From DATMTS01 sp035564555 (GTDB lineage Bacteria; Actinomycetota; Actinomycetes; Actinomycetales; Microbacteriaceae): a DNA stretch of 63,338 bases. A model generated the notes under the pieces. That model was not told where the DNA came from. It was given only the letters and a program-made list of their open reading frames with translations, and searched no databases. Below are positions 26,419-34,426 of the stretch, in pieces. Position 1 is the stretch's first letter. Each line of letters starts with the position of its first letter. Location: contig DATMTS010000062.1 in the NCBI GenBank assembly GCA_035564555.1, positions 1 through 63,338 on the forward strand. Reading direction: 5' to 3'. A program made the translations under genes and the position numbers.

Positions 26419-26907
26419 ATGCGTTCATCGTCAAGCGTGCTCGCCCTGATCGTCGCCGCTCTCTTCTTCGGCTACCAAGCGCTGACCGGCATGCTGTCAT
26501 TGCTGATCAGACTCGTGGGACAGCCCGGCCCGTCCGATCGGTGGCTGATCGCCGTCTCCGGGCTGCTCGACCCGTTGCCGTACGCCGTCGCCGCGTTCGT
26601 GGTATTCCTGCTCTGGCGGCGGCCGGGCAGAACGGCGTTGAAGGCCGTGATCGCGGTTGCCGCCGGCGCGGTGTCGAGCGCAGTGATCGGCATGCTCCTG
26701 GAGATGCGGATCAGCGGGGCCTGGTTCACCTCGCTGCCGCGTCAGTACTCGTTTCCTTGGTCCTACCTCATCGCGCAGCTGCCGCGCGGGCTGGTCTCCG
26801 GCTTTTTGGATGCCTTGCCCGTGATGTTCGTTGCAGCCTTCCTCGCCTCGTGGCTGCTGGCGCGGAGAAGCCCTGCTGAGTTTGACCGGGCTGATGCCAT
26901 CGAGTAA
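26419..26907 (+). CDS. Integral membrane protein of unknown function
   Basis: This 162-residue protein has about four hydrophobic segments (SSSVLALIVAALFFGYQAL, DPLPYAVAAFVVFLLW, VIAVAAGAVSSAVIGMLL, ALPVMFVAAFLASWLLA) linked by short loops. I recognise no catalytic motif or named family. It sits between rne and rplU, and about 150 bases separate it from rplU, so cotranscription with the ribosomal genes is not required. It starts at a leaderless-looking ATG. Confidence 0.7.
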   Translation: MRSSSSVLALIVAALFFGYQALTGMLSLLIRLVGQPGPSDRWLIAVSGLLDPLPYAVAAFVVFLLWRRPGRTALKAVIAVAAGAVSSAVIGMLLEMRISGAWFTSLPRQYSFPWSYLIAQLPRGLVSGFLDALPVMFVAAFLASWLLARRSPAEFDRADAIE

Positions 26908-27023
26908 AGTTGACCGTTGGTGTGTGTTGGGCTGTGCCTGCACCATTTCAACGGTTTCCTGAGCATGACGACCGCCGGTTACGGCAGGCGTCGTGCCAGT
27001 GACTTTCCGAAAATGACGGATTC

Positions 27024-27038
27024 GGAGCCGAAGGCTCC
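27024..27038 (+). promoter_or_regulatory. Hairpin in the rplU leader
   Basis: GGAGCC and GGCTCC form a 6-bp stem with loop GAA, 22 bases before the rplU start. A TTGACC (26910-26915) upstream may be the -35 of the promoter, but no convincing -10 is at the right distance. L21 leaders are known to be regulatory in other bacteria; I cannot match this one to a described motif. Confidence 0.3.
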
Positions 27039-27060
27039 ATACGAGAAGTAGGTACCTAGA

Positions 27061-27369
27061 GTGGTTTACGCAGTTGTGCGCGCCGGCGGCCGGCAGGAAA
27101 AGGTCGAGGTCGGGACCATCGTGACGATGGACCGCGTCACCGCCGACGAGAACGGCAACGTCGAGCTGCCCGCGGTGCTGCTCGTCGATGGCGAGAAGAT
27201 CACCTCCGACGCGAAGGCGCTCGCCGAGATCACGGTCACCGCCGAGGTACTGGGCGACCTGCGCGGCCCGAAGATCGTCATCCAGAAGTTCAAGAACAAG
27301 ACCGGTTACAAGAAGCGCCAGGGCCACCGTCAGGAGCTCACGCGCGTCAAGGTCACCGGCATCAAGTAG
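27061..27369 (+). CDS. rplU: 50S ribosomal protein L21
   Basis: This 102-residue protein is a complete L21: MVYAVVRAGGRQEKVEVG at the start, then VLLVDGEKITSD, GPKIVIQKFKNKTGYKKRQGHRQ and the C-terminal LTRVKVTGIK. It binds 23S rRNA. The start is GTG. It is followed 25 bases later by rpmA, the usual pairing. Confidence 0.98.
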   Translation: MVYAVVRAGGRQEKVEVGTIVTMDRVTADENGNVELPAVLLVDGEKITSDAKALAEITVTAEVLGDLRGPKIVIQKFKNKTGYKKRQGHRQELTRVKVTGIK

Positions 27370-27394
27370 CCCAGGCGAGACGGAGAGAACACTC

Positions 27395-27649
27395 ATGGCA
27401 CACAAAAAGGGAGCGAGCTCCACTCGCAACGGCCGCGACTCGAACGCGCAGCGCCTCGGCGTGAAGCGTTTCGGCGGCCAGGTCGTCAGCGCGGGCGAGA
27501 TCATCGTGCGCCAGCGCGGCACGCACTTCCACCCCGGCGTGAACGTCGGCCGTGGCGGCGACGACACGCTGTTCGCCCTCGAGGCGGGCGCAGTTCAGTT
27601 CGGCGTCAAGGGCGGCCGCAAGGTCGTCAACATCGTCGCGGGCGTCTGA
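27395..27649 (+). CDS. rpmA: 50S ribosomal protein L27
   Basis: This 84-residue protein matches L27: MAHKKGASSTRNGRDSNAQR then GTHFHPGVNVGRGGDDTLFAL. The N-terminus reaches toward the peptidyl transferase centre and is directly AHKKG, with no cleavable extension of the Firmicutes type. The ATG at 27395 follows GGAGAG. A strong terminator follows. Confidence 0.98.
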   Translation: MAHKKGASSTRNGRDSNAQRLGVKRFGGQVVSAGEIIVRQRGTHFHPGVNVGRGGDDTLFALEAGAVQFGVKGGRKVVNIVAGV

Positions 27650-27695
27650 GCCGGTCGCTCGAGTCGAAAGGCACGAACGACCAGAAACGGTCTAC

Positions 27696-27725
27696 CGGAT
27701 GGGCGGGCTTCGGCCCGCCCATCCG
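27696..27725 (+). terminator. Strong terminator after rpmA
   Basis: A perfect 13-bp stem (CGGATGGGCGGGC with GCCCGCCCATCCG) closes a stable TTCG tetraloop and is followed by TCGTTT. It separates rplU-rpmA from obgE. Confidence 0.9.
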
Positions 27726-27803
27726 TCGTTTCAGCAAGCCGCCCGGCGGTAGCGTAGAAGCGCATCCGCGGCACCGATCCGATTCGATTCGACAGGAGGG
27801 TTC

Positions 27804-29315
27804 ATGGCTACGTTCGTCGACCACGTGACCCTGCATCTGCACGCAGGCCACGGCGGAAACGGATGCGTGTCGATCCGGCGCGAGAAGTTCAAGCCGCTGG
27901 CGGGTCCGGACGGGGGCAACGGCGGCAACGGTGGCGACATCGTGCTCGTCGCAGACCCGCAGGAGACCACGCTGCTCGGCTATCACCGCAGCCCGCACCG
28001 ATCCAGCTCGAACGGCGGATTCGGCATGGGCGACCACCGCAGCGGCGCAACCGGCGGCGACGTCGAGCTCCCCGTTCCGATCGGCACCGTGGTCCGTGAT
28101 GCCGACGGCGTCGAGCTCGCCGATCTGACCGAGCCCGGGATGCGTGTCGTCGTCGCACCGGGCGGTGTCGGTGGACTGGGCAATGCCGCTTTGGCGAACC
28201 AGAAGCGCAAGGCCCCCGGCTTCGCATTGCTCGGCACTCCGGGCTGGGAGGGCGACATCGTCCTCGAGCTCAAGACAGTGGCGGATGTCGCGCTGGTGGG
28301 CTACCCCTCTGCGGGTAAGTCGAGCCTGGTGGCGGCGCTGTCCGCAGCGCGGCCGAAGATCGCCGACTACCCCTTCACCACTCTGCATCCCAACCTCGGT
28401 GTCGTGCAGGCGGGCGAGGTGCGCTACACCATCGCCGACGTGCCCGGGCTCATCGAAGGTGCGAGCGAGGGCAAGGGGCTCGGGCTCGAGTTCCTGCGTC
28501 ATGTCGAGCGCTGCAGCGCTCTGCTGCACGTGCTCGACTGCGCCACCCTCGAACCCGGCCGCGACCCGCTCACCGACCTCGACGTCATCCAGCGCGAGCT
28601 CGCCGCCTACCCCGTGCCCGAAGGGCAGAAGCCGCTGCTGGAGCGCCCCCAGCTCGTCGCCTTGAACAAGATCGACGTTCCGGATGCGCGGGAACTCGCA
28701 GCGTTCGTACGCCCCGAGCTCGAGGCACGCGGGCTGCGGGTCTTCGAGATCTCGACCGTCAGCCACGAAGGCCTGCGCGCGCTCTCCTTCGCCCTCGCCG
28801 AGGTCGTCGAACAATCACGTGCCGAGGCCGCAGCGGCGGCCGAAGCCAGGCCGCGCATCGTGATGCGACCGAAAGCGGTCGACGACGCCGGTTTCACCGT
28901 GCGAGTCGAGGGCGGCTCGGGCGGCTCGATCTACCGGGTGCTCGGCGCCAAGCCCGAACGATGGGTCGCCCAGACCGATTTCGCCAACGACGAGGCGGTC
29001 GGTTTCCTCGCCGACCGGCTCGCCAAGCTCGGCGTCGAGGATGCGCTCTTCAAGTCCGGCGCGGTCGCGGGATCGACCGTGGTGATCGGCAGGAACAACG
29101 GAATCGTCTTCGATTGGGAGCCGACCCTGACTTCCAGCGCCGAACTCATCACCACGCCGCGCGGCACCGATGCACGCATCGACGCATCCGCGCGTCCCAC
29201 CCGCAATCAGCGCCGGGATGAGTACCACGAGCGAATGGACGCGAAGGCCGAAGCCCGAGCAGAGCTGGTTCGCGAACGCGATGCCGGGCTGTGGGAGGTG
29301 GAATCCGAGGAATGA
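27804..29315 (+). CDS. obgE: Obg GTPase, ribosome assembly and stress factor
   Basis: This 503-residue protein has three domains: a Gly-rich Obg fold (1-158; GGNGGNGGDIVLVAD), a G domain with Walker A GYPSAGKS (166-173), switch DYPFTTLHPNLG, DVPGLIEGA and NKID, and a C-terminal OCT domain (about 345-430) followed by a charged tail rich in Arg, Glu and Ala. It acts in late 50S assembly. AGGAGG precedes the ATG. The stop overlaps the proB start (ATGA). Confidence 0.97.
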   Translation: MATFVDHVTLHLHAGHGGNGCVSIRREKFKPLAGPDGGNGGNGGDIVLVADPQETTLLGYHRSPHRSSSNGGFGMGDHRSGATGGDVELPVPIGTVVRDADGVELADLTEPGMRVVVAPGGVGGLGNAALANQKRKAPGFALLGTPGWEGDIVLELKTVADVALVGYPSAGKSSLVAALSAARPKIADYPFTTLHPNLGVVQAGEVRYTIADVPGLIEGASEGKGLGLEFLRHVERCSALLHVLDCATLEPGRDPLTDLDVIQRELAAYPVPEGQKPLLERPQLVALNKIDVPDARELAAFVRPELEARGLRVFEISTVSHEGLRALSFALAEVVEQSRAEAAAAAEARPRIVMRPKAVDDAGFTVRVEGGSGGSIYRVLGAKPERWVAQTDFANDEAVGFLADRLAKLGVEDALFKSGAVAGSTVVIGRNNGIVFDWEPTLTSSAELITTPRGTDARIDASARPTRNQRRDEYHERMDAKAEARAELVRERDAGLWEVESEE

Positions 29316-30130
29316 TCGCGGACCGCAGCCAGCTCGACCGCGCCCGCCGCATCGTCGTCAAGGTCGGATCGTCGTCGATCAGCGGCGAGAACGCGGGCCA
29401 GATCGGCCCACTGGTGGATGCCCTCGCCGCGGCTCACCGCACCGGAGCCCAGGTGATCCTGGTATCCAGCGGGGCCATCGCCACCGGGATGCCGTATCTG
29501 CGGCTGCAGTCGCGACCCACCGATCTTGCCACACAACAGGCGGCCGCGGCGGTCGGCCAGAACGTTCTGATCTACCGCTATCAAGACAGTTTCGACCGGT
29601 ATGACATCGTGGCGGCGCAGGTGCTGCTCACCGCCGGCGACCTGGAGAATCCGACGCACCGCAGCAATGCACAGCGTGCGATGGAGCGACTGCTCGACCT
29701 GCGCATCCTGCCGATCGTGAACGAGAACGACACCGTCGCCACCCACGAGATCCGGTTCGGCGACAACGATCGGCTCGCGGCACTGGTGGCGATGCTCGTC
29801 GAAGCGGACCTGCTCGTGCTGCTCTCCGACGTCGACGCGTTGTACACGCGGCCGCCCCACGAGCCCGGCGCGGAACGTATTGCGCATGTGCCGGCCGACG
29901 ACCCGCTGGCCGGCGTGGAGATCGGTTCGGCCGGGTCGGCCGGGGTCGGCACCGGAGGCGCGCTCACCAAGGTGTCAGCGGCCCGATTGGCGGCCGAAGC
30001 GGGCACCGCAGTGCTGCTGACCTCCACCGCACTGGCCGGCAACGCGCTGCGGGGCGAAGAGATCGGCACCTGGTTCGAACCCTCCGGAACCTTCCAAGGC
30101 GGGCTCGACGCGGCGGTCGCCGCCGGCTGA
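29312..30130 (+). CDS. proB: Glutamate 5-kinase, short form without PUA domain
   Basis: This 272-residue amino-acid kinase phosphorylates glutamate in the first step of proline synthesis. Lys17 (RIVVKVGSSS), VSSGAIATGM, NENDTVATHEIRFGDND and GTGGALTKVSAARLA are the substrate and ATP sites. It ends after the kinase domain; the C-terminal PUA domain of the 367-residue E. coli enzyme is missing. The ATG at 29312 overlaps the obgE stop, so the two are translationally coupled. Feedback inhibition by proline is normally in the kinase domain, so loss of PUA need not remove it. Confidence 0.95.
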   Translation: MIADRSQLDRARRIVVKVGSSSISGENAGQIGPLVDALAAAHRTGAQVILVSSGAIATGMPYLRLQSRPTDLATQQAAAAVGQNVLIYRYQDSFDRYDIVAAQVLLTAGDLENPTHRSNAQRAMERLLDLRILPIVNENDTVATHEIRFGDNDRLAALVAMLVEADLLVLLSDVDALYTRPPHEPGAERIAHVPADDPLAGVEIGSAGSAGVGTGGALTKVSAARLAAEAGTAVLLTSTALAGNALRGEEIGTWFEPSGTFQGGLDAAVAAG

Positions 30131-30188
30131 GCGGTTCCGCCGCTTTCGGCACCGTCACGGCCGCACCGTTCGGGCCGCGGCCGGCGGG

Positions 30189-30194
30189 TAAGCT
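30189..30194 (+). promoter_or_regulatory. Predicted leaderless -10 box of proA
   Basis: TAAGCT is followed by six bases and the ATG at 30201. The 10-mer GGTAAGCTCG recurs at 31593-31602 before the next small gene. No clear -35 is visible. Confidence 0.5.
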
Positions 30195-30200
30195 CGAGGG

Positions 30201-31532
30201 ATGGCCGGCACAACCCTCGACGAGCATTCCACGCGGCATCAGCAGGATCGATCCGGCCTGCACACGGGTTCCGCGGCGGACGCCGAATCCGGCACGCGTG
30301 AACTGCTCGCCGCTGCCAAGCACGCCTCGATCGCTCTCGCAACGACGACGACGGATGTCAAGAACCGTGCTCTGGAAGCCATCGCCGAGCTTCTCGTGCG
30401 ACGCTCCGACGACATCCTGGACGCAAATGCAGAGGATCTGCGACGCGGCAGGGCAGACGGGCTGGGGGAAGGGCTGCTCGACCGGCTCACGCTGACGAGT
30501 GAGCGCATCGAAGCCCTGGCGGGTGCGGTGCGCGAGGTCATTGCGCTGCCGGATCCCGTCGGGGTGGTGGTACGCGGCAGTACACTGCCCAACGGCGTGA
30601 AGATCGAGCAGACCAGGGTGCCGTTCGGCGTGGTCGGGGCGATCTACGAAGCCAGACCCAACGTCACGATCGACATCGCATCCCTGGCGCTGAAGAGCGG
30701 CAACGCGGTCGCGTTGCGGGGCGGAACAGCGGCCGAGAACACGAACCGCGTACTCGTCGTGTTGATCGGCGACGCGATCGCCGGCGTCGGCCTCCCGCGT
30801 GACGCCGTGCAGACCGTGGATCCCTTCGGTCGCGACGGCGCCCGGGCGATGATGAACGCACGGGGACTCGTGGACGTGCTCATCCCGCGCGGCAGTGCCG
30901 CGCTGATCAACACCGTGGTCACCTCATCGACGGTTCCCGTGATCGAGACCGGCGCAGGGGTCGTGCACATCGTGCTCGACGAGTCGGCGCCACTCGATCG
31001 CGCGCTCGAGATCGTACGCAACGCCAAAGTGCAACGGCCCAGCGTGTGCAACGCGGTCGAGACGGTGCTGGTGCACGCGGCAGCGGCCGAACGGCTTCTG
31101 CCGACCGTCGTGTCGGCACTGCAGGCCGAAGGCGTCACCGTGCACGCCGATCGCCGCGTCGCCGCGATCGTCGCCGGCACGGTTCCCGCCACGGACGACG
31201 ACTGGGCGACCGAGCACATGAGCCTGGACATCACGATCGGGATCGTCGACGACCTGAACGCGGCCATCGCGCACATCCGCACGTACTCGACCGGACACAC
31301 CGAGTCGATCATCACCGACGACCTCGGCAACGCCGAGCGGTTCCTCGCCGAGGTGGACTCCGCCGTGGTGATGGTGAACGCCTCGACGCGGTTCACCGAC
31401 GGCGGAGAGTTCGGCTTCGGGGCCGAGGTCGGGATCTCGACGCAGAAGCTGCATGCGCGCGGCCCCATGGGGCTGCCGGAACTGACCAGCACCAAATGGC
31501 TCGTGCGAGGCAACGGGCAGATCCGTACTTGA
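30201..31532 (+). CDS. proA: Gamma-glutamyl phosphate reductase
   Basis: This 443-residue NADPH enzyme makes glutamate semialdehyde from the ProB product. The catalytic Cys283 is in VQRPSVCNAVET, and the substrate/NADP segment PFGVVGAIYEARPNVTIDIA is at 141-160. About 30 extra N-terminal residues (to ESGTRELLAAAK) precede the usual start, so a later start is possible, but the ATG at 30201 fits the -10 spacing. It is separated from proB by 70 bases that contain a GGCCGCGGCC palindrome. Confidence 0.96.
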   Translation: MAGTTLDEHSTRHQQDRSGLHTGSAADAESGTRELLAAAKHASIALATTTTDVKNRALEAIAELLVRRSDDILDANAEDLRRGRADGLGEGLLDRLTLTSERIEALAGAVREVIALPDPVGVVVRGSTLPNGVKIEQTRVPFGVVGAIYEARPNVTIDIASLALKSGNAVALRGGTAAENTNRVLVVLIGDAIAGVGLPRDAVQTVDPFGRDGARAMMNARGLVDVLIPRGSAALINTVVTSSTVPVIETGAGVVHIVLDESAPLDRALEIVRNAKVQRPSVCNAVETVLVHAAAAERLLPTVVSALQAEGVTVHADRRVAAIVAGTVPATDDDWATEHMSLDITIGIVDDLNAAIAHIRTYSTGHTESIITDDLGNAERFLAEVDSAVVMVNASTRFTDGGEFGFGAEVGISTQKLHARGPMGLPELTSTKWLVRGNGQIRT

Positions 31533-31651
31533 GGCGAGCGCTTCCCACGGACACACCCGAACGCGCGCCAGCGCCGAGCGATGCCCCGGACCGGTAAGCT
31601 CGTATCCAGACTTCATTCATCCCCGCGTCACGCGACGAAAGGAATCCAGGC

Positions 31652-31888
31652 ATGTCCCTCCTGGCAGCAATCACGGCGCAAGCCGAACCGGCCGGCGGTT
31701 TGATCGCCGAGCCATGGGTGTTCGGCCTCGTCGCACTGTGCGTCTTCGCGTCCCTCGCGTTCGTGGTCTGGACCTACCGTGACGTCGCGAACCGGCACAG
31801 CCACAGGGCAGCCCCCGACGCCGCCGATCACGCCGCTGCTCCGGGCGCGACACACCACGGCGACGGGCACCCGGGCCGCGGGCACTGA
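31652..31888 (+). CDS. Small single-pass membrane protein with His-rich tail
   Basis: This 78-residue protein has one membrane segment (PWVFGLVALCVFASLAFVVWTY) and a C-terminal tail rich in His and Ala (residues about 47-78, including HSHRAAPDAADHAAA and THHGDGHPGRGH). AAAGGA precedes the ATG, and a TAAGCT box lies at 31595-31600. Short proteins of this kind occur between proA and nadD in related genomes; their role is unknown. The tail could bind metal, but nothing else supports that. Confidence 0.75.
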   Translation: MSLLAAITAQAEPAGGLIAEPWVFGLVALCVFASLAFVVWTYRDVANRHSHRAAPDAADHAAAPGATHHGDGHPGRGH

Positions 31889-31900
31889 CCGTAGCGCAGC

Positions 31901-32503
31901 ATGCGCCTGCCTGATGAAGGTCGCCCGCGCGTCGGCGTGATGGGCGGCACCTTCGACCCCATCCACCACGGTCACCTGGTCGCCGCGAGCGAGGTGGCCC
32001 AGTCGTTCGGACTCGAAGAGGTCATCTTCGTACCCACCGGTCAACCGTGGCAGAAGGGTGGAGTGACCCCGGCGGAGCACCGTTACCTGATGACCGTCGT
32101 GGCGACGGCATCCAATCCTCGGTTCACGGTAAGCCGGGTCGACATCGATCGAGCCGGTCCCACCTACACCATCGACACGTTGCGTGACATCAAGCAGCAG
32201 CGCCCGGAGGCCGAGCTCTTCTTCATCACCGGGGCGGATGCGATCGCCCAGATCCTCAGCTGGCGCAACGTCGAAGAACTCTGGGCGCTGGCCCATTTCG
32301 TTGCTGTGAGTCGTCCGGGACATGACCTGAGTATTTCTGGATTACCGCAGCAAGACGTAAGCTTGCTGGAGGTTCCGGCGCTTGCGATCTCATCGACCGA
32401 CTGCAGGGGCCGGGTGAGTAGGGGGTTCCCCGTCTGGTATCTCGTTCCAGACGGAGTTGTTCAATACATCTCCAAACACCATCTGTATCGGAGTGTGGCA
32501 TGA
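31901..32503 (+). CDS. nadD: Nicotinate-nucleotide adenylyltransferase
   Basis: This 200-residue enzyme joins ATP and nicotinate mononucleotide in NAD synthesis. The nucleotidyltransferase motif GGTFDPIHHGHL is at 15-26 with HHGH at 22-25. FITGADAIAQILSW and the C-terminal ISSTDCRGRV (ISSTxxR) complete the active site. The stop overlaps the next gene by ATGA, making the nadD - unknown - rsfS unit. Confidence 0.97.
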   Translation: MRLPDEGRPRVGVMGGTFDPIHHGHLVAASEVAQSFGLEEVIFVPTGQPWQKGGVTPAEHRYLMTVVATASNPRFTVSRVDIDRAGPTYTIDTLRDIKQQRPEAELFFITGADAIAQILSWRNVEELWALAHFVAVSRPGHDLSISGLPQQDVSLLEVPALAISSTDCRGRVSRGFPVWYLVPDGVVQYISKHHLYRSVA

Positions 32504-33816
32504 CTTTGTGGCAAGATCCGCCGCCACAAACGCGGCGACAGGCTCGCGAGAGCGAGCGCGCCGCCGCAGAACGCGGAGACGCCACGACCACCTCCCGACG
32601 CGCCGCCACTTCCACGCCGACCGCGGCCGGCGAGATCCCGCAGGTCAGTACTCCGTACGTTTTCTCCTCCGCGCAGCGCGAGGCGGCGACCGACACGCTC
32701 CAGGCCGAGGTGCCGTCGGTGCCGACGGGTCCTGCCCCCACGAGGCCGCATCTGCCCCGTTACGACGCGCTGCCGTTCGACGCGGTGCTCAAGCAGGCAC
32801 CTCAAGCCGAGAACGTGTTCCGTCCGCCGGCCGACACCTCCCAGCCCGAACCGGTCACCGCTCCTGTCAAGCTCGCCAAGCAGCCGGCGGCAGAACCGGT
32901 CTCCCCTGAGCCCGTCGCCGAACGCCGTGATGAGCCAACCGTCGAGCGCACTCTGACCCGTCGCGAGCTTCGTGCCATGCTTCAGGCCCAGCAGGCGGCC
33001 CAGAAGGCGTCCTCTGACGTTCGGGTCGAACCGGCATCCGACGCCGCGGCGTCCGTCGCCGACGCTTTCATCGGCGGTGCAGAGGCGCCGCGGGTCGCCG
33101 TCCCGGAGGCGACGCCCGTCGTAGACAGAGGGCTGCCGCCGGCAGCGGCGACGCCCATCACGGCCTCTCCGGTCTCGTTCGCGCCGCTCTCGGCGCCGCA
33201 CCTGACTGGAACCGACGATGAGGCCGGCAACGGTTTCGGTGCCGGTGAGAACTTCGGTGCCGGTGAGAACTTCGGTGCCGGCGACGTGGGCGACTCCGCG
33301 ATCCATCACCGCCGTTCGTTCCAGGCGCCGACGGGCCATTGGTCGATCGCCGCGGGGCAAGACGATGACGACGACCAAGCGACGCCCCCTGGCGGCATCT
33401 CGCGCAGCGCGGTCTCGTCGGGCGCGGCCACAACCTCCAATGCGCTGATCATGTCGGTCGTGCCGTCTGTCGCGGACGCGACCGGACCGCTCACCAGCAC
33501 GGGAGAGGTGCTCGTCACGGGTTCCATCGATCTGCCGCGCGGCCTCGGATCGACCGGGCAGCATCCCGATCGCTTCGATACCTCGGACCTCGACCGGATG
33601 TTCGACCAGCCGGATCCGGTCGGCGACACCGGCGCCAACGTGGCGCCCGTGCGGGCGAGCCGAGCCGTGAGCACGCACACCTCGACACGGGGCATGATCA
33701 CTCCGCCGAAGGGTCGCGGAACCAAGCTTCCTGTCGTGCTCGCCGTCACGGCTGCGGTGCTGTTCGTCGGCGTCGTGGGACTGCTGGTCGCGGGTTTCAT
33801 CTTCCATGCCTTCTGA
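32500..33816 (+). CDS. Disordered, C-terminally anchored protein of unknown function
   Basis: This 438-residue protein has a long Pro/Ala/Thr-rich, probably disordered body, an Arg/Gln-rich start (QTRRQARESERAAAERGD), a short repeat of FGAGEN/FGAGD around residues 246-264, and one membrane segment at the extreme C-terminus (VVLAVTAAVLFVGVVGLLVA). This predicts a tail-anchored topology with the body in the cytoplasm, or outside if inserted the other way. RRELRAMLQAQQAAQ near 150 is the only predicted helix of note. No domain is recognised. Start overlap with nadD indicates coupled translation. Confidence 0.8.
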   Translation: MTLWQDPPPQTRRQARESERAAAERGDATTTSRRAATSTPTAAGEIPQVSTPYVFSSAQREAATDTLQAEVPSVPTGPAPTRPHLPRYDALPFDAVLKQAPQAENVFRPPADTSQPEPVTAPVKLAKQPAAEPVSPEPVAERRDEPTVERTLTRRELRAMLQAQQAAQKASSDVRVEPASDAAASVADAFIGGAEAPRVAVPEATPVVDRGLPPAAATPITASPVSFAPLSAPHLTGTDDEAGNGFGAGENFGAGENFGAGDVGDSAIHHRRSFQAPTGHWSIAAGQDDDDDQATPPGGISRSAVSSGAATTSNALIMSVVPSVADATGPLTSTGEVLVTGSIDLPRGLGSTGQHPDRFDTSDLDRMFDQPDPVGDTGANVAPVRASRAVSTHTSTRGMITPPKGRGTKLPVVLAVTAAVLFVGVVGLLVAGFIFHAF

Positions 33817-33855
33817 TTCCGCACATTTCAACCCGACCCTCCTGGTGGTAGCCGC

Positions 33856-34233
33856 ATGACAGCATCCGATCGCGCCCGCGAACTGGTCCAGCTCGCGGCG
33901 GCCGCCGCCGACGGCAAGGGGGCGACAGACCTGGTCGCGCTCGACGTGTCGGGGCCGCTGCCCCTGGCCGATGTCTTTTTGCTTGCGACGGGCAATTCGG
34001 AGCGAAACGTGATCGCCGTTGCCGGTGGCATCGAGGATCGGCTCGCCGAGGCAGGCGTCAAGACGCTACGCCGGGAGGGACGCGGCGAGGGAAGATGGAT
34101 CCTGCTCGATTTCGGCGATCTGATCGTGCACGTCTTCCATGAGGAAGACCGCGCGTACTACGCGCTGGAGCGGTTGTGGAAGGACTGCCCCGTGGTGCCG
34201 TTGCAGCTGCCTGTCTCCCACCGCGCCGAGTAG
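33856..34233 (+). CDS. rsfS: Ribosome silencing factor RsfS (YbeB/Iojap)
   Basis: This 125-residue protein binds L14 and blocks 30S-50S joining during starvation. The family segments VALDVSGPLPLADVFLLATG, SERNVIAVAGGIEDRL and EGRGEGRWILLDFGDLIVHVFHEEDRAYYALERLW are all present. It follows the unknown anchored protein by 39 bases and precedes tRNA-Ala by 82. The nadD-rsfS linkage is common in bacteria. Confidence 0.97.
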   Translation: MTASDRARELVQLAAAAADGKGATDLVALDVSGPLPLADVFLLATGNSERNVIAVAGGIEDRLAEAGVKTLRREGRGEGRWILLDFGDLIVHVFHEEDRAYYALERLWKDCPVVPLQLPVSHRAE

Positions 34234-34315
34234 CGGCGCGCCGTGCCCGGTTTCATTCGAGGGCCGGGCATGTAGTAATCTTGTGGAGTTGCTTGCGACG
34301 AGTTCGAAAGCATCC

Positions 34316-34388
34316 GGGTCTGTGGCGCAGCTGGTAGCGCACCTGCATGGCATGCAGGGGGTCAGGGGTTCGAGTCCCCTCAGATCCA
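34316..34388 (+). tRNA. tRNA-Ala(GGC)
   Basis: The cloverleaf has acceptor GGGTCTG (34316-34322) with CAGATCC (34381-34387; one G-T pair), discriminator A34388, D arm GGCGCAGCTGGTAGCGC, anticodon stem CCTGC/GCAGG around ATGGCAT with anticodon GGC, and T arm AGGGG-TTCGAGT-CCCCT. No CCA is encoded. TAGTAATCT about 40 bases upstream may hold its -10 box. Confidence 0.96.
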
Positions 34389-34426
34389 CCCATTGTGTGA
34401 CGAGTTACGTCGGTATGCCTGGATGT

